From contig NZ_CANLEA010000014.1 in the NCBI RefSeq assembly GCF_947489565.1, positions 124,001-188,000 on the forward strand: a stretch of 64,000 nucleotides of DNA, given 5' to 3'. Below the pieces are notes generated by a model. The model saw only the letters and a list, made by a program, of their open reading frames with translations. It had not been told where the DNA came from and did no database searches. Source of the stretch: an uncultured Kordia sp. GTDB lineage: Bacteria; Bacteroidota; Bacteroidia; Flavobacteriales; Flavobacteriaceae. The translations under genes and the position numbers were made by a program. This document shows, one piece after another, positions 9,638-16,803 of this stretch; positions within the stretch are counted from its first letter, which is position 1, and the number at the start of each line of letters is the position of its first letter.

Positions 9638-12600
9638 ATGAAAAAAATTACACCACCACTCAGTTTTTTCTTCATATTTTTCATCTATAGTTTTTCCTTT
9701 TCTGGATATGCACAATGTGGAGCCAATCAAACCTATAACACGTATTGCGCATCACAAACTGCTAGCAACACCGTAGGATTTGAATTTTGCCCTAATTCTG
9801 GAGAAATAGCGCAATCAACAATTACAGCAGGAACTGTTGGTAGTGCATTTGCGGGAATTCCAGCACCTATTATAAATTTAACGGTATATGAAGGTGCATC
9901 TGGTTCAGGAACTTCAGGAACAATTATTTTTGGCCCAATCAATGGAGATATTAGTGGAAACGTAATTACGGCTTCTGCGCCGGATTTATGCTTAACTTTT
10001 GTATACTCTGGCACGCCAGGAATTTTCACCTGTCAAGAAGGGTTTGATGTAGCTACAGAAGTGTGTAGTGAAAGTTTAGCAGGAACCACAGTTTCTTTTG
10101 TAGCGCCAAATGATGTATGTGTTGATGCAGGAATACAAACAGGATTAAGTGGTGGTTCGCCTTCTGGTGGTGTATATTCAGGTACTGGTGTTACCGATAA
10201 TGGAAATGGAAGTACGTATAGCTTTGATCCTTCTGTAGCTGGAGCTGGAACAACCACAATTACGTATACCAATGGTGGCTCTGCCTCAGATACTGTAAAT
10301 GTTATAGCAATTCCAACAATTAACTTTACTGCGCCTGCCGATCTTTGTATTGATGCTGGTACAGTTGCGTTGAATAGTGCTACTCCTTCTGGTGGAACAT
10401 ATTCTGGTCCTGGAGTTACCAATACGGGTCCAAATTATTTCTTCAATCCTGCTTTTGCGGGAATAGGAACACATACCATAACCTATACAGAACCGGGAGT
10501 TTGCGGAGCTACGGCAACAGATACAGTCGAAGTATTGGCTGCTTGTGGCTGTACTACAGGTGAATCTTCATATTTCTTTTGTGGAGGAGGAAATGTTGAA
10601 ACTAATTTAGTGGTCTTTGAAGTATGTCCTTCCACTAGCATGGCAGCACAAGCAACCATAAACTCAGGAACGTTTAATAGTAATTTTGGAAATAGTCTTA
10701 CCGTATACGAAGGCGATTCAGGTTCTGGAACTACTGGAACCATTGTATTTGGTCCGGCTTCTGGAGATTTAACCAATACGGTTATCTCTGGATTAGCAGC
10801 TGATAAATGCCTTATTTTTGTGAGTAATTCTCTCAGTGGATTAGGTTGTCAAACTGGTGCTGAAGTTGCCTTATCTGTCTGCGGAATAGACATTGCTCCT
10901 TCTATCAGTTTTACAGCCTTAGATGATATTTGTATTGATGATGGCGAACAAACTGGATTGACTGGCGGATTTCCTGTTGGCGGCGTATATTCTGGAAATG
11001 GTGTTACCGATAATGGAAACGGAAATACATATTCCTTCGATCCAAATACCGCTGGTGTAGGAATTGCCACAATTACATACACCCAAAACGGAAACTCAAT
11101 CACAGACAATGTAGAAGTATTTGCAACAGGAACTGCAGGATGTTTAAAATTTACAGCGCCAGATGATCTATGTATAGACGCAGGTGTTCAAACTAATTTA
11201 GGAGGCGGATTGCCAGTCGGCGGTGTGTATTCTGGTGTGGGAATTACAGATAATAACGATGGAACTACGTACAGTTTTGATCCAAGTACTGCTGGTATTG
11301 GAACTACAACAATCACATATACACTGAATGGAAATTTTATAACAGATACTATAGAAGTATTTGCTTTGCCAACCGTAACTTTCTCTGTAAATATTGCTGA
11401 CTTATGCGAAAATGGTGGTATACAACTATCCACAGCGGCAGGTAGTCCTTTTGGCGGTGTATACAGCGGTCCTGGAGTTACAAATATTGGCGATGGTGTC
11501 AATTATCTTTTCAATCCTGAAATTGCTGGAGCTGGAATTCATACAATAACATACACATATACAGACGGTAATGGTTGTGCCAATACTGCCGATGATACCA
11601 TAGAAGTTTTTGGACTTCCTACAGTAACGCTTACTTTACCTGCTGATTTATGTGCTGGCGGAGATGGAGGTTTGCCTGTTGGCGGAACGTATAGCGGTCC
11701 AGGAGTTACTGATGATGGAAATGGAACTACCTTTAGTTTTGATCCGAATGTAGCTGGAAGTGGCATGCATACTATAAGTTATTCTTTTACAGATTCGAAT
11801 GGTTGTACAGCAACGGCTACTGCTGATTATGAAGATCTGGAAAAGCCTGTGATTACTTGTGCTGCGCCGTTTACGGTTCAATTAGATGCTATGAGTAATG
11901 CTAGTATTACCGTAAATGATATTCTAGTCAGTGCTACAGATAATTGTGGCGTTGCAAGCAGTAGTATTGATATTGATAGCTTTGATTGTACAAATGTAGG
12001 TGACAACATCATTACACTGACTGTTACAGATATTTCTGGAAATGAAGAAACTTGTACGACCATTGTCACGGTTGAAGATCCGCTGGCAAATTGTCCATTA
12101 CGACTCAGTCCAAAAGTATATTTACAAGGCGCATTGATCAATCCAAATATGGGGGAAGAAAGTTTAATGCGTGATGATTTACGCGTTGCAGGATTTATTC
12201 CAACAATATCTCCTTATACTGATATGCTTACTATTGATAGTGCTGTTTTAAATACCACTGGAGCAGATGCCATTGTCGATTGGATTTTTGTTGAATTAAG
12301 AGCTGCTAACTCCAATACGACTGTCATTGCTAGTCAATCAGCCTTGTTACAACGAGATGGAGATGTTGTTTCCACAGATGGTACTTCTCCGCTATCATTT
12401 ACACAAACACCCGGAAATTATTACATCGTCATAAAACATCTAAATCATTTAGGTATTATGACAAATACTACGGTTTCATTAACAGCTGCAGTTAGTACTG
12501 TCGATTTTACAGATGCTACCAATCAAATTACCTTTGGAGGCAATGCGCAAACCACTTTTGGAATGCCTTCTGGAACAGTAGCGATGTGGACAGGAAATGT

Positions 12601-12874
12601 GAATGGAGATACTATTGTACAATATTCAGGAACAACGCCCGATACACCAAATATTTTATCGGTAGTCTTAAATGATTCAGGGAACTTTTTAAATTTCCCA
12701 ACGTATATTATCAATGGTTACAATACAAATGATGTAAATATGGATGGAAATGCACAATACTCAGGAACCAATCCTGATACACCATTTTTGTTACAAAATG
12801 TATTGGCGCACCCAGGAAACTTTCTAAACTTTAGTACGTATCAAATCATAGAACAATTGCCCGTAAATGAATAA
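9638..12874 (+). CDS. Large secreted repeat protein (PKD/Ig-like repeats) with shared C-terminal module
   Basis: 1078 residues from ATG 9638, chosen over an in-frame ATG at 9590 because the signal peptide (MKKITPPLSFFFIFF...YAQ) starts there. Two Cys-containing domains (starting near 9717 and 10548, with YEGxSGSGTxGTI(I/V)FGP) alternate with about six copies of a 65-80-residue unit of the form GGxPxGGVYSGxGVTDNGNG then SFDPxxAGxGTxTITY. These look like extracellular beta-sandwich repeats. An HYR-like domain (CAAPFTVQLDAMS to TIVTVED) follows at about 11865-12080. From about 12097 the protein carries the same C-terminal module as its left neighbour, ending EQLPVNE. The tandem position and shared tail point to duplication of the tail or co-function at the surface. 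Adhesion is the likely role; no enzyme motif is seen. Confidence 0.8.
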   Translation: MKKITPPLSFFFIFFIYSFSFSGYAQCGANQTYNTYCASQTASNTVGFEFCPNSGEIAQSTITAGTVGSAFAGIPAPIINLTVYEGASGSGTSGTIIFGPINGDISGNVITASAPDLCLTFVYSGTPGIFTCQEGFDVATEVCSESLAGTTVSFVAPNDVCVDAGIQTGLSGGSPSGGVYSGTGVTDNGNGSTYSFDPSVAGAGTTTITYTNGGSASDTVNVIAIPTINFTAPADLCIDAGTVALNSATPSGGTYSGPGVTNTGPNYFFNPAFAGIGTHTITYTEPGVCGATATDTVEVLAACGCTTGESSYFFCGGGNVETNLVVFEVCPSTSMAAQATINSGTFNSNFGNSLTVYEGDSGSGTTGTIVFGPASGDLTNTVISGLAADKCLIFVSNSLSGLGCQTGAEVALSVCGIDIAPSISFTALDDICIDDGEQTGLTGGFPVGGVYSGNGVTDNGNGNTYSFDPNTAGVGIATITYTQNGNSITDNVEVFATGTAGCLKFTAPDDLCIDAGVQTNLGGGLPVGGVYSGVGITDNNDGTTYSFDPSTAGIGTTTITYTLNGNFITDTIEVFALPTVTFSVNIADLCENGGIQLSTAAGSPFGGVYSGPGVTNIGDGVNYLFNPEIAGAGIHTITYTYTDGNGCANTADDTIEVFGLPTVTLTLPADLCAGGDGGLPVGGTYSGPGVTDDGNGTTFSFDPNVAGSGMHTISYSFTDSNGCTATATADYEDLEKPVITCAAPFTVQLDAMSNASITVNDILVSATDNCGVASSSIDIDSFDCTNVGDNIITLTVTDISGNEETCTTIVTVEDPLANCPLRLSPKVYLQGALINPNMGEESLMRDDLRVAGFIPTISPYTDMLTIDSAVLNTTGADAIVDWIFVELRAANSNTTVIASQSALLQRDGDVVSTDGTSPLSFTQTPGNYYIVIKHLNHLGIMTNTTVSLTAAVSTVDFTDATNQITFGGNAQTTFGMPSGTVAMWTGNVNGDTIVQYSGTTPDTPNILSVVLNDSGNFLNFPTYIINGYNTNDVNMDGNAQYSGTNPDTPFLLQNVLAHPGNFLNFSTYQIIEQLPVNE

Positions 12875-12880
12875 TTAATA

Positions 12881-14026
12881 TTATAATTGTCCTTTTACAG
12901 TTGATTTGTGATATCGTGGAATTTTAATGCTGACAATTACCCAATGCTCTATATTTTCAACCTCAAAAGTATAGTTATCATGATATAAAGCATCCAAACG
13001 GTTCATGATATTACTAATTCCTGTTCCTTTGCTTGTCAATTCATACAAGGTAGCAGATATTGGTGTGCCATTATTTTTAATTTCAATACATAAATGATCG
13101 TCTTTTTCTATAATAGAAATCGCGATTTCTAAAGCTTCGGTATTTCCGGTAAAACCATGTTTGATAGCGTTTTCTACAATAGGTTGAATCATCATCAACG
13201 GAACTCGTGTATCTTCAATATTTGGAGCAATATGCGTAGTAATTGTTAAATGATCTGAATAGCGAATTGAAACAATATCAATATACTTTTGTAAAATATA
13301 AAGCTCTTGCGCCAAAGTATTAAAATGGTCTTCTTTTAACACAATCACTTCTCGTAAGAGGTCGCTCAAATCGTTCAACATATTTTGAGCTTGTTTGGTA
13401 TTGGTTTCAATCAAAGACGAAATATTATGCAATGTATTGAATAGAAAGTGTGGTTGTAATTGCGATTTTAATACGCGCATTCTGGTATCAGTCAATTGTT
13501 CAGCAAGCAGCGCTCTTTGTAATTTTGCCGTTTTCAATCGATTGCTATAATAATACGTGTAAATAACGCTTGTAATGCCAAAATACGTTAAAAATGTAGT
13601 GTTTATATATGAAATAGTCACATCAAAAGATGTATAAAATTTGAATTGTTCATAAGTTATTTCTCCTAGCATTAATAAAAGACCTGAATGCGCTACAGAA
13701 AATACCCAGCCAATACAAAGCGATACAACGACATGAAATAAAATTATATAGACCGAACGGATATTTTTTTCAAAAAAAATTCGAGTCATAATAGCTACCA
13801 TACACATAAAAAAGCTAATCACAATCCAATCCACAATAAAATGCTTCAAAAAAACATCTAACAAACTATATTCCTTTTCATCAGTAATTTGAAAATATAG
13901 TATTCGAAAAAAAGTAACTGCAACTGTGATAAGGCTAAAAATAGCGACAATTTGCAGCAATCGTATATCTAGGTTTCTTTTCGCCCAATTTAAATTTGTC
14001 TTAGTATTTGAAAAATGTGTGTCCAT
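12881..14026 (-). CDS. LytS-type sensor histidine kinase (His_kinase family)
   Basis: 381 residues. Four hydrophobic segments (about 21-43, 61-80, 91-120, 134-160) form a membrane input region without a recognisable extracellular sensor domain. The kinase core has QLQPHFLFNTLHN with phospho-acceptor His193, the N-box VPLMMIQPIVENAIKHG and the G-box GTGISNIMNRL. This is the LytS/YpdA-like family, which pairs with LytTR regulators. The ATG at 14026 lies one base after the stop of the regulator gene, so the two are co-transcribed with the regulator first. It converges with the repeat protein ending at 12874, with only six bases between them. The signal is unknown. Confidence 0.92.
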   Translation of the reverse strand: MDTHFSNTKTNLNWAKRNLDIRLLQIVAIFSLITVAVTFFRILYFQITDEKEYSLLDVFLKHFIVDWIVISFFMCMVAIMTRIFFEKNIRSVYIILFHVVVSLCIGWVFSVAHSGLLLMLGEITYEQFKFYTSFDVTISYINTTFLTYFGITSVIYTYYYSNRLKTAKLQRALLAEQLTDTRMRVLKSQLQPHFLFNTLHNISSLIETNTKQAQNMLNDLSDLLREVIVLKEDHFNTLAQELYILQKYIDIVSIRYSDHLTITTHIAPNIEDTRVPLMMIQPIVENAIKHGFTGNTEALEIAISIIEKDDHLCIEIKNNGTPISATLYELTSKGTGISNIMNRLDALYHDNYTFEVENIEHWVIVSIKIPRYHKSTVKGQL

Positions 14027-14027
14027 T

Positions 14028-14804
14028 TTACATTCCGATTTTATTTAGAAACTCTTTTTTATAGGTTTTACTAACTCTAAACAACTGTTGATCTTTCATT
14101 TTTACGTCTAATTCTCCAAAACTGGAATGAATCAATTCACTCATATACATGATATTAATAATGGTAGATCGATGTATTCGAACAAATGTATTCGGATCAA
14201 GTTTCTGAATCAATTTTGTAAGCGATGCTCTTAGTACGTATTTCTTATGTTCTGTATGAATTTCTGCGTAATAACTGGAAGCTGTAATATAGTAGATGTC
14301 TGATGTAGCCACAAAATGTACTTTGTTTCCTGTTCGTATAGGCAGTTTATTGCTAAACTCTCGTTCTGTGTATTCTTGAGGCGTTTTAATCATGGTTAAA
14401 AGTCGATCCAAACGTTCATTGAATGCTTTATGACTTCCTTGTGTATGATGATCAATTATATGATCGACAGTTTTGTAAAAACGTTCATCCTTAAAGGGCT
14501 TCAACAAATAATCGAAAGCTAAATAATCGAAAGCTTTTAGTGCAAACTCATCATATGCAGTAACAAAAACGATTAAGGTTTTTTTAGACACTTTCAACTT
14601 TTCTAGCACATCAAATCCTGTCATATCCTTCATTTGAATGTCCAAAAAAATTAGATCCGGCGTATATTCTTTAATCTTGGAAATAGCTTCGCTACCTGTT
14701 CTACATTCATCTAGGATTTGAATTTGACTACGGTCAGTCAGCAGGTTTCTTATTCGTTGGCGAGCTAAAGGTTCGTCATCTATAATAAGTGTAGTGATTT
14801 GCAT
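14028..14804 (-). CDS. LytTR-family response regulator
   Basis: 258 residues: a receiver domain with the acidic pair DD at 9-10, phospho-acceptor Asp55 (FLDIQM) and the KPF lysine. A linker follows, then a LytTR DNA-binding domain (about 150-255; FVRIHRSTIINI motif). It forms an operon with the kinase gene downstream (gap of one base). The promoter must lie in the 380-bp spacer it shares with the GG-leader peptide at 15186, where the motif TTAACAT recurs. LytTR proteins often control peptide or surface-protein genes. Regulation of the adjacent peptide genes is an inference. Confidence 0.93.
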   Translation of the reverse strand: MQITTLIIDDEPLARQRIRNLLTDRSQIQILDECRTGSEAISKIKEYTPDLIFLDIQMKDMTGFDVLEKLKVSKKTLIVFVTAYDEFALKAFDYLAFDYLLKPFKDERFYKTVDHIIDHHTQGSHKAFNERLDRLLTMIKTPQEYTEREFSNKLPIRTGNKVHFVATSDIYYITASSYYAEIHTEHKKYVLRASLTKLIQKLDPNTFVRIHRSTIINIMYMSELIHSSFGELDVKMKDQQLFRVSKTYKKEFLNKIGM

Positions 14805-15185
14805 AAAAAAATAGTTCTGTCAGAAAAAATACATAATTATTTTCTCCTCTCATGGCTATTTAACAACATTAACATCAATAAAAGCAGGCTTCGTTTAGCA
14901 ATTTTGGTGCCTCTACATCAAAAAAGCGTCACTTTGCTTCATCGAGTATCTCATTAAATCTTGTACAATCGCTTATATAATGTTAAGATTTTTAACATCT
15001 TTCAGTAAGAATAATATTATATCAAAAAATAGATATTCTAAATCCTAATTCGTCCACTTCACTTCCTCTTAACATATTGATAACTAAGGAGATTCTACAT
15101 TTGAGTATATCAAGATTGCAATCAAAGTTGGAAATCCTGACCGACTATTAACATTCAGGATATAACAATTTTAAATTTTTAAACC
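14805..15185. promoter_or_regulatory. Divergent regulatory spacer with repeated TTAACAT motif
   Basis: 381 bp between the LytTR regulator and the first peptide gene, with no ORF worth calling. The heptamer TTAACAT occurs at 14869, 14992, 15069 and 15148 on the plus strand and as ATGTTAA at 14980. The copies at 14980-14986 and 14992-14998 form a perfect palindrome with a 5-bp spacer. Five copies in under 300 bp is more than expected by chance even in AT-rich DNA, so this is a candidate operator array. The binding protein is unknown. Confidence 0.45.
15134..15161 (+). promoter_or_regulatory. Leader hairpin upstream of peptide gene 1
   Basis: ATCCTGA, a 14-nt loop starting CCGACT, then TCAGGAT: a perfect 7-bp stem ending 24 bases before the ATG at 15186. 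An equivalent structure with the same loop length and loop start precedes peptide 2 (15456-15479), and the second base pair of its core covaries (C-G here, T-A there). Confidence 0.45.
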
Positions 15186-15365
15186 ATGAAAAAAAACATT
15201 TCAAGAAAACTATTAGCGGTAAAAAAATCCAGTATCGCTCAATTAAACGAACGCAAAGCATCCGCACTAAATGGAGGGTCGAGCTATACCTCTGGAACTT
15301 TCACATACACAAACAATTCGTTATTGGACAACTGTGATAGTTATTTCTGTGTTCCGCCAATGTAG
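15186..15365 (+). CDS. GG-leader peptide precursor 1 (RiPP / class I lanthipeptide-type leader)
   Basis: A 59-residue peptide. The leader is basic and contains the LxxKKSSIAQLN signature of Bacteroidetes natural-product precursors, ending in a double glycine (residues 30-31; ALNGG). The presumed core of 28 residues (SSYTSGTF...NCDSYFCVPPM) is rich in Ser/Thr with cysteines at 50 and 55, as expected for a modified or disulfide-bonded peptide. It would be cleaved after GG and exported by a peptidase-containing ABC transporter. No transporter, LanB/LanC, radical SAM or other tailoring enzyme is encoded in this window. It is divergent from the LytS/LytTR operon. The leader family is established; the product class is inferred. 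Confidence 0.75.
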   Translation: MKKNISRKLLAVKKSSIAQLNERKASALNGGSSYTSGTFTYTNNSLLDNCDSYFCVPPM

Positions 15366-15375
15366 ACAACTATTT

Positions 15376-15421
15376 CTTCGGTGCTAGTTTAAAAGCATTC
15401 AAAGCTAGTACCGAAGCTTTT
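15376..15421 (+). terminator. Hairpin after peptide gene 1
   Basis: CTTCGGTGCTAG...CTAGTACCGAAG, a long stem with one mismatch, followed by CTTTT. It starts 11 bases after the stop, so the first peptide gene probably has its own transcript or is attenuated before the second. Confidence 0.6.
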
Positions 15422-15455
15422 ACGTCTCAAATATAGTTTAAGGAATGTCGGAAAC

Positions 15456-15479
15456 CTTGACCGACTCAAAATGTTCAAG
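15456..15479 (+). promoter_or_regulatory. Leader hairpin upstream of peptide gene 2
   Basis: CTTGA, a 14-nt loop starting CCGACT, then TCAAG, ending 25 bases before the ATG at 15505. The flank GGAAA-C-CTTGACCGACT aligns with the leader of peptide 1, and the stem is kept by a paired C-G to T-A change. Confidence 0.4.
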
Positions 15480-15504
15480 AAACAGCAACGATAAATTTTA
15501 TTTA

Positions 15505-15678
15505 ATGAAAAAACAACGTATCAAAAAATCATTAAGCATAAAAAAGTCAAACATTGCTAAGTTAAACAATAAAGAAATGCATTCTGTATTGGGTGGATCT
15601 ACTTCTATTGTACCGAGAATGTGCCGATCTATCAATCCTCTTGAATGTGCAACCAGTGCAGGATGTCCAAGAAGATAA
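15505..15678 (+). CDS. GG-leader peptide precursor 2 (RiPP / class I lanthipeptide-type leader)
   Basis: A 57-residue peptide from ATG 15505. The in-frame ATG at 15445 would add 20 residues unlike the family and would run through the conserved leader hairpin. The leader SLSIKKSNIAKLNNKEMHS ends LGG (residues 29-31) and closely matches peptide 1, so the pair looks like a tandem duplication with a diverged core. The core of 26 residues (STSIVPRMCRSI...CATSAGCPRR) holds three cysteines and several Ser/Thr, and is cationic. It could be an antimicrobial or signalling peptide. No modifying enzyme is nearby. A strong terminator follows at 15724. Confidence 0.75.
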   Translation: MKKQRIKKSLSIKKSNIAKLNNKEMHSVLGGSTSIVPRMCRSINPLECATSAGCPRR

Positions 15679-15723
15679 TCGTGATTTTTATATAGCAAAC
15701 TAACCCATAGTTTCTAGCTACAA

Positions 15724-15760
15724 ACTTCCTCTTATAATTGTAAGAGGAAGTCCTGTTTTT
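15724..15760 (+). terminator. Rho-independent terminator after peptide gene 2
   Basis: A perfect 11-bp stem ACTTCCTCTTA/TAAGAGGAAGT with a 6-nt loop, then CCTGTTTTT. Confidence 0.85.
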
Positions 15761-15971
15761 ATATGTATTTAGTAAAGTTAAAAATCTTGCTTTTTCATTA
15801 TTGCAAAAAAACTATTATGGTAGCATTTACAATGCATAAAGCATGCTAGTTTATTTTAAAGGAAGTAAATCGAAATGCCTTCTCACATTGCTTTGAAACC
15901 AATTCTGACATGTGATTTATTTTGTAAAATAGTTTGGAACATCCATGTTTTTTTTTGACCTTTATCAAAGA
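15761..15971. other. AT-rich spacer, nothing recognised
   Basis: No open frame, tRNA or clear repeat is seen between the peptide terminator and the 3'-end vestige at 15972. Confidence 0.5.
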
Positions 15972-16003
15972 ATCAAATCACAGAACAATTACACGAAAAA
16001 TAA
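15972..16003 (+). pseudogene. Vestigial 3' end of a shared-module adhesin gene
   Basis: Twenty-one bases (15972-15992) are identical to the 3' end of the LRR gene (bases before 9450). The frame reads QITEQLHEK then TAA, against QITEQLPEN at the ends of the intact proteins. A terminator-like hairpin ending GGTGGCGCTTTT follows, much like the one after the LRR gene. It is probably the remains of a lost paralogue. The match is short, so the call is moderate. Confidence 0.5.
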
Positions 16004-16054
16004 ATACAATTTCAGCGTAATACTAAGACCTATGGTTACTATGAGTTAACTATT

Positions 16055-16086
16055 GAAGGCGTCATCTTGCTGGTGGCGCTTTTTTT
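16055..16086 (+). terminator. Orphan plus-strand terminator
   Basis: GAAGGCGTCATC pairs with GGTGGCGCTTTT through several wobbles, then a T-run. It is oriented for plus-strand transcription although the adjacent gene is on the minus strand, in keeping with a lost plus-strand gene. Confidence 0.55.
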
Positions 16087-16088
16087 AT

Positions 16089-16697
16089 TTAAAAGTAAAC
16101 TTCTCCAAAATCTTTAGGCGTTTGAATCTTCACATGATTTTTAATCTCACCATTAGCTAAGGTGTCATCCATGCGATACCATTTGGTTTTCAAACGTGTT
16201 TTTTTCCATTTTTTAACGGGAGAATCATAGGTAAACATTTCCTCTACAATAGTTTTAGTACTTCCACCATACATAGATGTAAAACGAACTTTTCCATTCA
16301 TAATCTGAATATCTACGCCAGGATCACCAACGCCAGCACCACCACAATTGGAACAACCAATGACTTCTGAATTTGTTGCCATAACAACATATCCTTTATT
16401 GGTTTGTGGTTTCAAAAAGGCAGTCAACCTACATTTAGACTCTTCGGATGCGCTTTCTTGTGTTTCGTTACAAAATCCTTCTACAACCAAAACTACTTCT
16501 TCAACAGCGTCTGTATCAATATTTCCTGTAAAATGTGTTAGATAGGTATAGTCTGAAAATTCAGTTTTCAAAATTTCCAAAAGTCCCGCTGGCAAACTAA
16601 CATTATTGGGAATTAAAGGTGCTTTCTCTGCTTTTTTAGCACAAGAAATAACCATAAAGAACAGTAAACTAACAATAAAAAGGTTTTTCAAACTCAT
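16089..16697 (-). CDS. Hypothetical lipoprotein
   Basis: 202 residues. The N-terminus is a lipoprotein signal (hydrophobic run ending VISC, lipidated Cys19). The mature part is mostly beta by appearance and contains CNETQ...SKC and a CSNCGG motif with cysteines that could form disulfides or bind metal. Around residue 60, NIDTDAVEEVVLVVEG resembles the acidic beta-turn of FG-GAP/VCBS-like repeats, but a single copy is not enough to assign it. It probably sits at the outer membrane facing the periplasm. It is divergent from the TonB receptor at 16804 (106-bp gap). Function unknown. Confidence 0.7.
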   Translation of the reverse strand: MSLKNLFIVSLLFFMVISCAKKAEKAPLIPNNVSLPAGLLEILKTEFSDYTYLTHFTGNIDTDAVEEVVLVVEGFCNETQESASEESKCRLTAFLKPQTNKGYVVMATNSEVIGCSNCGGAGVGDPGVDIQIMNGKVRFTSMYGGSTKTIVEEMFTYDSPVKKWKKTRLKTKWYRMDDTLANGEIKNHVKIQTPKDFGEVYF

Positions 16698-16803
16698 ACA
16701 ACAAACTATAAATCAATTAGATAAAAATAATGTTCAAAAAATTAAAACCGCTACAAACATTCCTCCGTATATACACTCGAAAACCAATCAATTTTAAAAT
16801 ATC

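Noticed and set aside
15186-15678. A full lanthipeptide biosynthetic cluster
   Set aside because: No lanthionine synthetase, protease or transporter gene is present anywhere in the window; only precursors can be supported.
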